Part shown: one piece after another, positions 12,902 to 20,921 of the stretch
Position numbering within the stretch: the first letter of the stretch is position 1
How the letters are laid out: each line of letters opens with the position of its first letter
Assembly: GCA_938023705.1 (NCBI GenBank)
Contig: CALJDJ010000077.1
Span: forward strand, 1-34,813
Direction of reading: 5' to 3'
Length of the DNA stretch: 34,813 nucleotides
Origin: an uncultured Collinsella sp.
Lineage (GTDB): Bacteria; Actinomycetota; Coriobacteriia; Coriobacteriales; Coriobacteriaceae
The notes under the pieces: generated by a model
The model's input: the letters and a program-made list of their open reading frames with translations, nothing else
The model's database searches: none
What the model was told of the DNA's origin: nothing
Program-made: the position numbers and the translations under genes

Positions 12902-15201
12902 GTAAAGATGGTACGGTAGCCGGCCTCCCACACGCGAAGGCAAAAGTCAGCGTCGTTAAAACCGACGGCGAATTCCTCGTTATAACCGCCGACCTGCTCA
13001 AATACGTCGCGTCGCACCATCTGACAGGCGCCCGTCACGGCACTAAAGTTGCCCGGGCGCACAGCGCGGGCAAGATAGCCCTCACGCCTTGCCGAGAAGT
13101 CCTGGTTGGCATGGGCAAGTGCGCCACGCACGCCAACCAAAATGCCGGCATGCTGCACCAGATGATCGGCAAAGTAGAGTTTGGCGCCCACCACGCCCGC
13201 ATCGGGACGCTGCAGATAGCCCATCATCTCTTCGATAAAGTCGGGGCTTATGACCTCGGTATCGTTGTTGAGCAGCAGCAGGTAATCGCCCTTGGCATGC
13301 TCAACACTAAAGTTGATGATCTTGGAGTAATTGAACTCGCCCGGCCAGTACACAACGCGCGCGATGCCCTTGCCTTCGGATGCAGCAGCCACGCGTTCCG
13401 GCAGGGTTTCGTAATATGCAAACGTCTCCGGGGCTTCGCTGTTGTTCTCCACCAAGACGATCTCGTAATTGGCATACGTGGCTTTCTGGGCGATCGACAT
13501 CACACAGGCGTCGAGCGTCTCAATGTGATCCTTGGTGGGGATCACAATGCTCACCAGCGGCGCAGGCTCTGGCAGCGCATAGCGCATGCGGTAGACAAAC
13601 GGTGTCTCGGTCTCCTCGACCGTTCCGTGAACGCCCAACGAATCAAAGTGGCGCTGCAGCGCAAGGCGCCCGGCCTCGATGGCATACGGCTTGCTATCGG
13701 CAGAGCCATCGGCGGTCGATCCCGGATGCACGCGCCAGTGATACAGCACATGCGCAACGTGCTCAAAGCGCGCGCCGGCTGCAAGGCAGCGGAGCGTCAG
13801 GTCGTAGTCCTGGGCGCCCGCAACATCTTCCGGAGACATGCCAATACGATCGATAAGTGTCTTCTCCACCATCAGGAAATGCGTCACGCAGTTATGGCTA
13901 TAGAGCAGGTCGACGTTGAGCTTGGTCTTAAAGACCGGCTGGCCCCACTCCCCCGTTTTCTGAAACATGTCCTCGTCGCAGAACAAGACCTGGGGGCGCT
14001 CGCCCTCGGCCGCCTTATTCAGCGCGGAAACATACCGGAATAACGCGTCCGGTTCCAGAATGTCGTCATGGTCCAGGAACGCGATGTAGTCGCCCGTCGC
14101 TTGCTCGATACCTGCGTTGGTGTTGACCACAATGCCGCCGTTGCCGGGCAGCTCAATGCGACGAACGCGCTCGTCGTTAGCACTTGTCGCAAGAGTGGCC
14201 ACCGCATCCCATTCGGGCGAGGCGTCCATAAGCAGCAATTCCCAGTTGTCATAGCTCTGGGCCAGCACCGAGTCCAGCAGCTCACGTAGGTAGACCAGAT
14301 CAGTCTTGTAGCACGGCACCACAATGCTCACGAGCGGTCTATGTGCAAAGGCCACCGAAGCGACACGCTGGCACGCCAAATCGCCCGGCTTTGCGCGATG
14401 TTGTTCAAACCAACGTCGATAAGCTGTGTCGTCTGCACGCGCGTCCTTCATGCGGTTCCAACTGTCATCGACCATGCCGTTGTACAGGCGACCATCCATG
14501 GCGCAAAACCCGCTCTGGATCTGCTCTGTGGGATCGCTCACAATCGCGACAAAATCTCGTATATCCTGAGGCACCTCAACGCTCAGATACGTTTCGTTGA
14601 CGCGGCAACCGTTGCGCTGCGGCACATCGACCTGCGATTCAAACACATGCACGGTAACATCGATGGCGTTCATATGCGTATCGAAGATCTGAAGCTCAGG
14701 TGCGCACTGGGGGTCTCCCGCCCAGGTGACCTCATAGCGCCACACCGCGCCGGCGTCTGCCGGCAAATAGCGAATGGCATCGATCTCGTAGCGACCGCAG
14801 CATTCGCCACGCTGCGCATCGCGGATAAGCGCACACAGCGCAGGCTTTGCTTTGTAGTTAATCTTGGATTCCAGCTTGGCCACGCGGCTATCGAGGCGAA
14901 TAGAGCCCAACCTTTGGCCACCGAATACAAAAACGACATCCATCGACGAGCCATCCAAAAACGGAAGCACCAAGACGGCGAGCTCACGCTCGTAATCGGA
15001 AACGGAAGGGCAAAGCGCCAGCACACGGCCATGATCGACCGGGAGTACCAGCGACGGCACACAAGAGCCGCTCGTCGTCGCATGGGCAAACGCTTGAGAA
15101 CCCTCCCGCTCAATAAGCGCGGCGACATCCTGACCGGCAAAACGAAGCAGCACAAACAGACGGCCCTGACTGCGGCAAAGCGCCAAACGCTTGATACTCA
15201 T
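12715..15201 (-). CDS. Large double-domain family 2 glycosyltransferase
   Basis: An 828-residue protein with an N-terminal region of about 285 residues of no clear family and two GT-A catalytic domains. The first starts at about residue 289 (PLVSIVVPCYK) with metal-binding DHDD at 377-380. The second starts at about 548 (PLVSIVIPTKDH) with NNDTE at 645-649. It ends with a basic helical tail. This architecture is known from rhamnan, O-antigen and teichoic-type glycan assembly, where one protein adds two different sugars. It starts at ATG 15201, immediately after the stop of the upstream GT2 gene, so it is translationally coupled and the last gene of a five-gene minus-strand operon. Its 3' end is duplicated at 11127-11318. 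Confidence 0.88.
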   Translation of the reverse strand: MSIKRLALCRSQGRLFVLLRFAGQDVAALIEREGSQAFAHATTSGSCVPSLVLPVDHGRVLALCPSVSDYERELAVLVLPFLDGSSMDVVFVFGGQRLGSIRLDSRVAKLESKINYKAKPALCALIRDAQRGECCGRYEIDAIRYLPADAGAVWRYEVTWAGDPQCAPELQIFDTHMNAIDVTVHVFESQVDVPQRNGCRVNETYLSVEVPQDIRDFVAIVSDPTEQIQSGFCAMDGRLYNGMVDDSWNRMKDARADDTAYRRWFEQHRAKPGDLACQRVASVAFAHRPLVSIVVPCYKTDLVYLRELLDSVLAQSYDNWELLLMDASPEWDAVATLATSANDERVRRIELPGNGGIVVNTNAGIEQATGDYIAFLDHDDILEPDALFRYVSALNKAAEGERPQVLFCDEDMFQKTGEWGQPVFKTKLNVDLLYSHNCVTHFLMVEKTLIDRIGMSPEDVAGAQDYDLTLRCLAAGARFEHVAHVLYHWRVHPGSTADGSADSKPYAIEAGRLALQRHFDSLGVHGTVEETETPFVYRMRYALPEPAPLVSIVIPTKDHIETLDACVMSIAQKATYANYEIVLVENNSEAPETFAYYETLPERVAAASEGKGIARVVYWPGEFNYSKIINFSVEHAKGDYLLLLNNDTEVISPDFIEEMMGYLQRPDAGVVGAKLYFADHLVQHAGILVGVRGALAHANQDFSARREGYLARAVRPGNFSAVTGACQMVRRDVFEQVGGYNEEFAVGFNDADFCLRVWEAGYRTIFTPYAELYHYEFTSRGREEANEEKLRRWKREQALFMQRWPEFFLTGDPWLGPNLSAESEYFSL

Positions 15202-16269
15202 CTACACTTCTCGCTTTCCCAGGGCGTTCGCTGCCATGCGTTTGCAGGCACCCAGGCGCCCAAACCTCAAGACGTCGTAATCGAACATGAGCTTTTTACA
15301 TGCACGGGCATTGGGGGCCTTGCTGGTAAGCGCCGCACGCACCATAGCAGAAACAGAAGGAGCGCATTGTGCGAGCACAGCATCGCTGCCCACGGCAGAA
15401 CCGTCAAGAGCCGCGGCGACGGCAGCAAACACCTTGCCGCAGTCCGAGCCCAGCAACCTGAGCGCGTCGTACAGCACCAGATCGCACAGGAAATATGCCA
15501 GGTCATCGGCATGCCGGACATCGAGACCGTCGCGCTGCCAGTCAGCCAGCACCGCGGAGTAAATCTTCACGTGCTCCAGCAGACGTGTCTCGTCGTCGTA
15601 GCGCATGGTGTCCATGAGCGAACCCTTGCGCGCCACGCGGTAGTTATACAGCTTGTTCGAGATAAGCGCGGTCTTGCGCGAGCGACCGTACACGGCAAAA
15701 TCGAAGACCTGATCCTCGCCATATTTAACGGTTTCGGCAAACACGATCCCGTTGCCCAGCAAAAACTCGCGCTTGCAGGCGGTACGCCATGCAAAGGGGC
15801 GAGACGCTTCCTTAAACAGCAGGTCGGAGCTATAGCCCACAAACGACACATCACGCGGGCTCAGCACATAGTTAAGCCACGGATACCCCGCCTCCAGCGG
15901 ATACGGATTCGCGCCAAAGGTCAAAACGTCGCAGCCCTCGCGCTCAAAGGCATCGACGATCACGCGGCATGCATCGGGCGTAAAGCGATCGTCGGAATCT
16001 AAGAACGCGATGATAGGAGCCGTGGACGCGGCGATACCTGCATTGCGCGCGCTCGACAGGCCACCGTTGGGCTTATCGACAAGCTTAAAGCGCGCGTCCT
16101 TTTCGCAATAGGCAGCCGCAATATCGCGCGAACCGTCCGGCGAGCCGTCGTTGACCAGCACGCCTTCCCAATCGGGCATGTCCTGCGCAAGCAGGGAGTC
16201 CAGGCACCAGGCCAGGCACTCCTCCACGTTATAGATGGGAACGACAACGGAAATCTTGGGGGTAGCCAT
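15202..16269 (-). CDS. Family 2 glycosyltransferase (module type A)
   Basis: A 355-residue GT2 enzyme with KISVVVPIYNVEECL at the start, LVNDGSPDGS, the PNGGLSSARNAGI motif and a metal-binding LDSDDRF near residue 95. KYGEDQVFDF near residue 179 has the acidic pair expected for catalysis. The start chosen is ATG at 16269, with GGAG ten bases upstream. A TTG at 16275 is too close to that SD. It is followed without a gap by the 828-residue glycosyltransferase gene and preceded by a type B GT2 gene. It resembles the gene at 17475-18515 in length, arrangement and C-terminal helical region, so the two are probably paralogues. Specificity is unknown. Confidence 0.88.
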   Translation of the reverse strand: MATPKISVVVPIYNVEECLAWCLDSLLAQDMPDWEGVLVNDGSPDGSRDIAAAYCEKDARFKLVDKPNGGLSSARNAGIAASTAPIIAFLDSDDRFTPDACRVIVDAFEREGCDVLTFGANPYPLEAGYPWLNYVLSPRDVSFVGYSSDLLFKEASRPFAWRTACKREFLLGNGIVFAETVKYGEDQVFDFAVYGRSRKTALISNKLYNYRVARKGSLMDTMRYDDETRLLEHVKIYSAVLADWQRDGLDVRHADDLAYFLCDLVLYDALRLLGSDCGKVFAAVAAALDGSAVGSDAVLAQCAPSVSAMVRAALTSKAPNARACKKLMFDYDVLRFGRLGACKRMAANALGKREV

Positions 16270-16281
16270 AGTCAAGTGCTC

Positions 16282-17400
16282 CTACTGTGCGACCGGAACG
16301 TCATCGGGGTGCGGATTATCACCGTAGGTGCGCCGATACGTCAGCACGCGCCAGACCAGCGGCAGCCCGCCAATCTTAAAGTAGTGCTTAAACGTATTGA
16401 TCTTGCCCGGCTTTTTAAAGCCAAAGCGCGAATCAATATAGGCGCGGGGCGACTTGACCATCAGGCGCAAGTCGGTCTCGCCACGCGGATCGAACAGCGA
16501 CAGGTCAAAGCGACCGGCATCCCAGTCGGCCTTGAGCTCGGGAGAGGCCTTCTCCCAAAACTGCTCGCGCAGTTCATCGACCAGGCGCTCATCATTCCAA
16601 CGGTACGTATCGACCTTCATGCGCATTAAAATGCCCTGAAGCTGAGCCTTAAGCTCGGGGCGTTCATCCAAAAAGCGCTGCATCTCGGCATATTCGTCGC
16701 ACACGCAAAACACCTTGTTGGGCGAATTAACAGAGCTCTTCTCGTTATCCTGGCGATAGCACAAAATGGGGTCCGCGATAAACGCGGCACGCTCGGCGCA
16801 TGCCCAGACCTTAAAGTTAAAACCCGCATCCTGATACGAAGCACCCGGCGTGGGAAGGAACCGAATCTGATTGTCGTTGAGGAACTCGCGCCGATAGATA
16901 GCCGACCAAATGGAAGGTTTGCGGTAGAAGATGCCCGGACGATCGACGGGGCGATACGCGGCGCCCGTCATATGCTCGTCGATGATCCCAAACAGCTCAC
17001 GGCGCTCGCTGGGCGTGGACCAATACAGGTAAAAGTCGCCCTTTACCACATCGGCATGCTCGGCATCGGCCTTGGCGACCAGCTTTTGGAGCGAATCCTC
17101 AAACATAAAGTCGTCGGACTCAAGGATGCCCACGTACTCGCCGCGCGCCATCTCCAGGCCGCGGTTCATCGAGTCGCCGTAGCCGCTGTTGGCCTTGTCG
17201 ATCATCTTTACACGGGGGTCGCGCTCCATGTACTCGCGGATGATATCTGGCGAGCTATCGGTGGAGCCGTCGTTGATGCAGATGATCTCGATGTCCTTGA
17301 GCGTCTGCGCCACGGCGGAATCGAGGCACTCGCGCAGGTAGCGCTCAACATTGCAGATGGGAACAAGCAGCGAAACTTTAGGGGTATCAGAGTTCTGCAA
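16282..17400 (-). CDS. Family 2 glycosyltransferase (module type B)
   Basis: A 372-residue GT2 enzyme. It has VSLLVPICNVERYLRECLDS at the N-terminus, ICINDGSTDSSPDIIREYM, a KANSGYGDSMNRGLEMARG segment, and the acidic metal-binding motif ILESDDFM near residue 96. It then continues into a C-terminal region of about 200 residues with many Trp and Arg residues. It starts with TTG at 17400 after AGGAGG at five-base spacing. The first 110 residues are nearly identical to those of the gene at 18522-19625, so these are recent paralogues. This type of enzyme is common in Coriobacteriia and streptococcal capsule loci. It probably adds sugars to a surface glycan at the inner membrane. Confidence 0.88.
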   Translation of the reverse strand: MQNSDTPKVSLLVPICNVERYLRECLDSAVAQTLKDIEIICINDGSTDSSPDIIREYMERDPRVKMIDKANSGYGDSMNRGLEMARGEYVGILESDDFMFEDSLQKLVAKADAEHADVVKGDFYLYWSTPSERRELFGIIDEHMTGAAYRPVDRPGIFYRKPSIWSAIYRREFLNDNQIRFLPTPGASYQDAGFNFKVWACAERAAFIADPILCYRQDNEKSSVNSPNKVFCVCDEYAEMQRFLDERPELKAQLQGILMRMKVDTYRWNDERLVDELREQFWEKASPELKADWDAGRFDLSLFDPRGETDLRLMVKSPRAYIDSRFGFKKPGKINTFKHYFKIGGLPLVWRVLTYRRTYGDNPHPDDVPVAQ

Positions 17401-17474
17401 GAGAACCTCCTGTTGAATAGCGTGTAACAGGGTTATTTTAGCAGCCGAGTTGCGGCGGGCGGCAGCGCTTGGAA

Positions 17475-18515
17475 TTAGAGAAAGCGCTCCAGGCAGGCTT
17501 TGAGACCGCGAGTCGAAAGATAAAACAGCGTGGCGTCTGCCATCGAAACGCCCGTGGTCGCCGCAACGAGCTTGTGGGCAACACGGCGAACGGCGCCCTT
17601 AGCAGGCATATCCGCCCACTCCGTTCCCAAAAACGTCGTGAGATCCATGTTGACGCGAGCCGCCACGCGATGGAAGTCATCGGCATCCAAGCGCGCCAGG
17701 TCGAACACAATGAGGTCCAAAAACCAAGTTATCAGCTCACCGGGACACAGGTCCAAAAGACCGTAGGCCGACCAGTCCTCCAAGACCTCCTCGAGCATCC
17801 TCATGTGGGCGTCAAGCTTTTTGGCGCGAGCCTCGGCACTGTTGAACTCGTGCGTCGCCGATTCGCTCTCCATCACGTAGTGGTAGAACTTGTCCGGCAT
17901 GACAACGGTCTTGCGGGCAAGCGCATAAGCCGCAAATTGGAAGACGACGTCCTCGCCCAAAGCCAAACCGGGGGCGAAGCGAATGCCTTCGCGATTAAGC
18001 AGCTCGCGCGAAAAAGCCGCACGGCAGGCATAGGGCTGCGCATTCGAATGGAACAGCAGTTGGGAATCACGGGCGCCGAAGGTACCAGCTTTGGGGCTCA
18101 TGAGTTGATGGACGCGTTTGGGGGCAGCATCGGCAGGTTCACAGACGCCGCCAAAAACGGCGGCCTCGGCATCTGCAGACTCCATGGCATGCAGCACACG
18201 CTCGACCGTCTGGACATCGATGTAATCGTCGGCGTCCACAAAAAAGACGGTCTCGCCCTCGGCGGCATCGATACCGGCATTTCGAGCACACGAGACGCCC
18301 GCGTTTTCCTGGTCAATCACCAGTACGCGATCGTCGGCCTGCGCGATCTGGCGCAACACGTTCAACGAATCATCAGTCGAACCGTCGTTGACGCAGACAA
18401 CCTGAATCGAGCGCTCGGACTGAGCCAGCAGCGAATCGAGGCATCGCTGAATGGAGCGCGCAGAGTTGTAAACGGGGACGACAATGGTAGCTTTAGGACC
18501 CGAGGCCTCTCCCAT
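17475..18515 (-). CDS. Family 2 glycosyltransferase (module type A')
   Basis: A 346-residue GT2 enzyme with ATIVVPVYNSARSIQRCLDS, VCVNDGSTDDSLNVL, the NAGVSCARNAGID motif, and metal-binding VDADDYI near residue 95. ALGEDVVFQF near residue 190 matches the acidic catalytic site of the type A gene. ATG at 18515 is preceded by GGTAGG. It is six bases after the type B' gene and 74 bases before the type B gene, in one operon. It appears to be the paralogue of 15202-16269, though the two have diverged more than the B pair. Confidence 0.88.
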   Translation of the reverse strand: MGEASGPKATIVVPVYNSARSIQRCLDSLLAQSERSIQVVCVNDGSTDDSLNVLRQIAQADDRVLVIDQENAGVSCARNAGIDAAEGETVFFVDADDYIDVQTVERVLHAMESADAEAAVFGGVCEPADAAPKRVHQLMSPKAGTFGARDSQLLFHSNAQPYACRAAFSRELLNREGIRFAPGLALGEDVVFQFAAYALARKTVVMPDKFYHYVMESESATHEFNSAEARAKKLDAHMRMLEEVLEDWSAYGLLDLCPGELITWFLDLIVFDLARLDADDFHRVAARVNMDLTTFLGTEWADMPAKGAVRRVAHKLVAATTGVSMADATLFYLSTRGLKACLERFL

Positions 18516-18521
18516 GCCGAC

Positions 18522-19625
18522 CTACCCCCTCAGCGATTCGATGAGGAAGGCGGCGACCACGCCTGGGCCTCCAACCGAGGCGTAATACTTAGCACGCCCC
18601 AAGGCACCATCCGTCGCAAAGCTCGGATGCTCGTCAACCCAGCCCTCAGGATCTTTGAGGATGGCAGCGAGATTCGCGCGCTTCCACGGCTTGAGATTGT
18701 CAAGCGAAAACTCCCCCGCGTCCAAGGCCGCCTGAAATTCCTTGGCCATCTGCACCAGGAACTCCTTATAGAACTTAGGCGCCAAGCGCACATAGTTCCA
18801 CATATACGAATCGTACTTAATGAGCTGATTGAACTTGAGCATGCGCGCGACGTCATCACCTGCGTGGTCGCGGGCATAATCCTCTCGAATCCAACGCTCA
18901 ATCTCGGCATACTCGGTATTGACGCAAAAGACCTTAGCCGAAGAATTGACCGAGGAATTCTCGTTGTCCTGGCGATACGACAACACGGCATCATGCAGGT
19001 AAACAGCCTTATCGGCGCACGCGATCACCTTAAAGGCGAATGACGTGTCCTGAAAGGATGCCCCCGGAGTCGGCAGGAACTTGATACCGTTGCGCTCAAG
19101 AAAATCACGACGGTACACGGCCGACCAAATCGACGGTTTTTGCTTAAAGAACTGCGTCGTATTGCTGGGATGCACCGGTTTGCCACAATCCCTTGCCTTA
19201 AACATCTCGTGCAGCGAACGGCGCTCCTCGGGCTTAGACCAGTAGAAATCAAAGTTCGCCTTCGCAAAGTCGGCATTATTGCTATCGGCGGCCGAGACAA
19301 GCTTTTCGAGTGCGTCGGGCGCCATAAAGTCATCGGACTCCAAGATGCCAACGTACTTGCCACGCGCCATCTCCAGACCGTGGTTCATCGAGTCGCCGTA
19401 GCCGCTGTTGGCCTTGTCGATCATCTTGACGCGCCCATCGCGCTCCATATACTCGCGGATAATCGCCGGCGAGTTGTCGGTCGACCCGTCGTTAATGCAG
19501 ATGATCTCAATATCCTTGAGCGTCTGCGCCAGGGCGGAATCGAGACACTCGCGCAGGTAGCGCTGAACATTGTAAATGGGAATAAGCAGCGACAGAACAG
19601 GGCTGCCAGAGGCGTTAGTAGACAA
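18522..19625 (-). CDS. Family 2 glycosyltransferase (module type B')
   Basis: A 367-residue GT2 enzyme, first gene of the five-gene minus-strand operon. It has LSLLIPIYNVQRYLRECLDS, ICINDGSTDNSPAIIREYM, KANSGYGDSMNHGLEMARG and the acidic ILESDDFM motif. It starts with TTG at 19625 after AAGGAG at five-base spacing. The catalytic half is almost the same as in the 16282-17400 gene, while the C-terminal third differs more. This pattern suggests the same donor sugar but a different acceptor, which is inference. The promoter must lie in 19626-19881, shared with the divergent GlfT1-like gene. Confidence 0.88.
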   Translation of the reverse strand: MSTNASGSPVLSLLIPIYNVQRYLRECLDSALAQTLKDIEIICINDGSTDNSPAIIREYMERDGRVKMIDKANSGYGDSMNHGLEMARGKYVGILESDDFMAPDALEKLVSAADSNNADFAKANFDFYWSKPEERRSLHEMFKARDCGKPVHPSNTTQFFKQKPSIWSAVYRRDFLERNGIKFLPTPGASFQDTSFAFKVIACADKAVYLHDAVLSYRQDNENSSVNSSAKVFCVNTEYAEIERWIREDYARDHAGDDVARMLKFNQLIKYDSYMWNYVRLAPKFYKEFLVQMAKEFQAALDAGEFSLDNLKPWKRANLAAILKDPEGWVDEHPSFATDGALGRAKYYASVGGPGVVAAFLIESLRG

Positions 19626-19691
19626 ATGTGCTCCTTAGGAAATACCTGTCGTTTCATGGTATCAAAGGGTCAGCGCGCCAGCGGACGTTTA

Positions 19692-19697
19692 TATAAT
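19692..19697 (+). promoter_or_regulatory. Perfect TATAAT box in the divergent intergenic region
   Basis: TATAAT at 19692-19697 on the + strand is a perfect -10 hexamer in otherwise GC-rich DNA, 185 bases before the GlfT1-like gene. The -35 region is weak (GTCAGC at 19669-19674 with a 17-base spacer). A transcript from here would carry a leader of about 175 bases containing the nested hairpin at 19713-19747. Confidence 0.5.
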
Positions 19698-19712
19698 CTA
19701 TGGAGCCTCTTG

Positions 19713-19747
19713 CGGGCAAAGTAGCCGCACGTCATGCGGCGGGCCCG
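19713..19747 (+). other. Nested hairpin in the leader of the GlfT1-like gene
   Basis: GCCGCA (19724-19729) pairs with TGCGGC (19735-19740) across a five-base loop, and this is enclosed by CGGGC (19713-19717) pairing with GCCCG (19743-19747). A short GCAGG/CCTGC hairpin and a T-rich GTTTTATT follow. The structure may be a leader attenuator, or may end a short transcript. I recognise no known RNA family. Confidence 0.4.
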
Positions 19748-19881
19748 TAGCAGGTTCCTGCGTTTTATTCAAAGCTTGCCGTCAAGGTGCGCCGAGCCTT
19801 TACAATAGGACAGTCCCAAGGACGTATTCGATAGCTTCCGCGCAGCGCTCGCGCGCCGCGCGTGAAAGGATATATTGCCCC

Positions 19882-20901
19882 ATGCCTTCAACCCTTCCCG
19901 CCCCCATCGATAAGCTCGCCATCGTTGTCGTCACGTACAAGCGCCAGGAACTCCTGGCCAACTTGTTCGACTCCATGACCGAGCTCACGGCAACGCCCTG
20001 GCGCATCGTGATTGTCGATAACGAGAATTCGCGCGAGACCGAGGCCATGTGCACCGCATTTAACGAGCGCCTCGCCAACCTGTGGGGCATCGACACCGAC
20101 CAGCCCGATTCACAGGGTGGCACCGACCGCGTTATATACGCGCCGCAGCTTGAAAACGGTGGCGGCGCGGGTGGCTTCTCCGCCGGCACCAAATGCGCCT
20201 ACGACCTGGGCGCCCAGTGGTTCTGGGTGATGGACGACGACGTGCTCGTCATCCCCGAAGGCATCGAGCGCTTGGCCAAGTGGACCGACTGTTACGACGT
20301 CATTCAGGGTTCGCGCCTGGACTTTGACGGCGGCGCCTTCTTTTGGCAGTACCAGCTCATCCTTTCGCTCGGCATCCCTAACCCCATCGCCAAGTGGGAT
20401 TTGGGACCCGAGGGCTACCGCACCATGAACCAACTGTGCTTTGAGGGCGGCATGTTCTCGCGCCGCGTGGTCGACAAGATTGGCCTGCCCGACGCGCGCT
20501 TCTTTATCTACGGCGACGATGCCTGCTACGGCTACGTGGCCAGCCAGCACTTCCCCGCCGCCGTGGTTGCCGACGTGGTGCTCAAGCGCGCCCGCGCCGT
20601 CTCTAACTGGGATATCGCCGGCAAGCGCCAGCTCAACTCCACGAGCGACACCAACCGCTACTACATCATGCGCAACCGCGGTTATCTGGCACGCTACATG
20701 CAGATCTACGGCGACTACCACCCCGTGCTGTTCCGTCTGGGCAATGCCGCGACCTTCTGCAAGGAGTTCATTCGTCTGGCAGCAGTCGACAAATGCTTTA
20801 AGACCGGCATTCCGGCGCTGCGTCGCGGCATGAAGGACGCCCGCAAGATCGTTAAGGATCCCAACTGGAAGCCCATGCCGCCCCTGAAGGACGCCGAGTA
20901 G
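19882..20901 (+). CDS. GlfT1-like family 2 glycosyltransferase
   Basis: A 339-residue GT2 enzyme of the type represented by galactofuranosyl- and rhamnosyltransferases of actinobacterial cell walls. LAIVVVTYKRQELLANLFDS opens the GT-A domain, IVIVDNENS follows, then an ENGGGAGGFSAGTKCAYDLG segment. The metal-binding WFWVMDDDV motif is near residue 117, and the later FFIYGDDACYG supplies the acidic catalytic residues. The ATG at 19882 is 5' to a very GC-biased frame. The gene diverges from the GT2 operon and converges with the AAA-ATPase-like gene. It probably adds a furanose or deoxysugar to the same surface glycan. GlfT1 similarity is by motif, so the sugar remains an inference. Confidence 0.82.
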   Translation: MPSTLPAPIDKLAIVVVTYKRQELLANLFDSMTELTATPWRIVIVDNENSRETEAMCTAFNERLANLWGIDTDQPDSQGGTDRVIYAPQLENGGGAGGFSAGTKCAYDLGAQWFWVMDDDVLVIPEGIERLAKWTDCYDVIQGSRLDFDGGAFFWQYQLILSLGIPNPIAKWDLGPEGYRTMNQLCFEGGMFSRRVVDKIGLPDARFFIYGDDACYGYVASQHFPAAVVADVVLKRARAVSNWDIAGKRQLNSTSDTNRYYIMRNRGYLARYMQIYGDYHPVLFRLGNAATFCKEFIRLAAVDKCFKTGIPALRRGMKDARKIVKDPNWKPMPPLKDAE

Positions 20902-20921
20902 TAAAGGGCTTTCGCCCGCCG

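Noticed and set aside
12811..16002. Long open frames on the + strand (410 and 553 codons) opposite the glycosyltransferase genes
   Set aside because: They are antisense shadows of GC-rich minus-strand genes with clear GT2 motifs. Their products show no domain and no SD-supported start.
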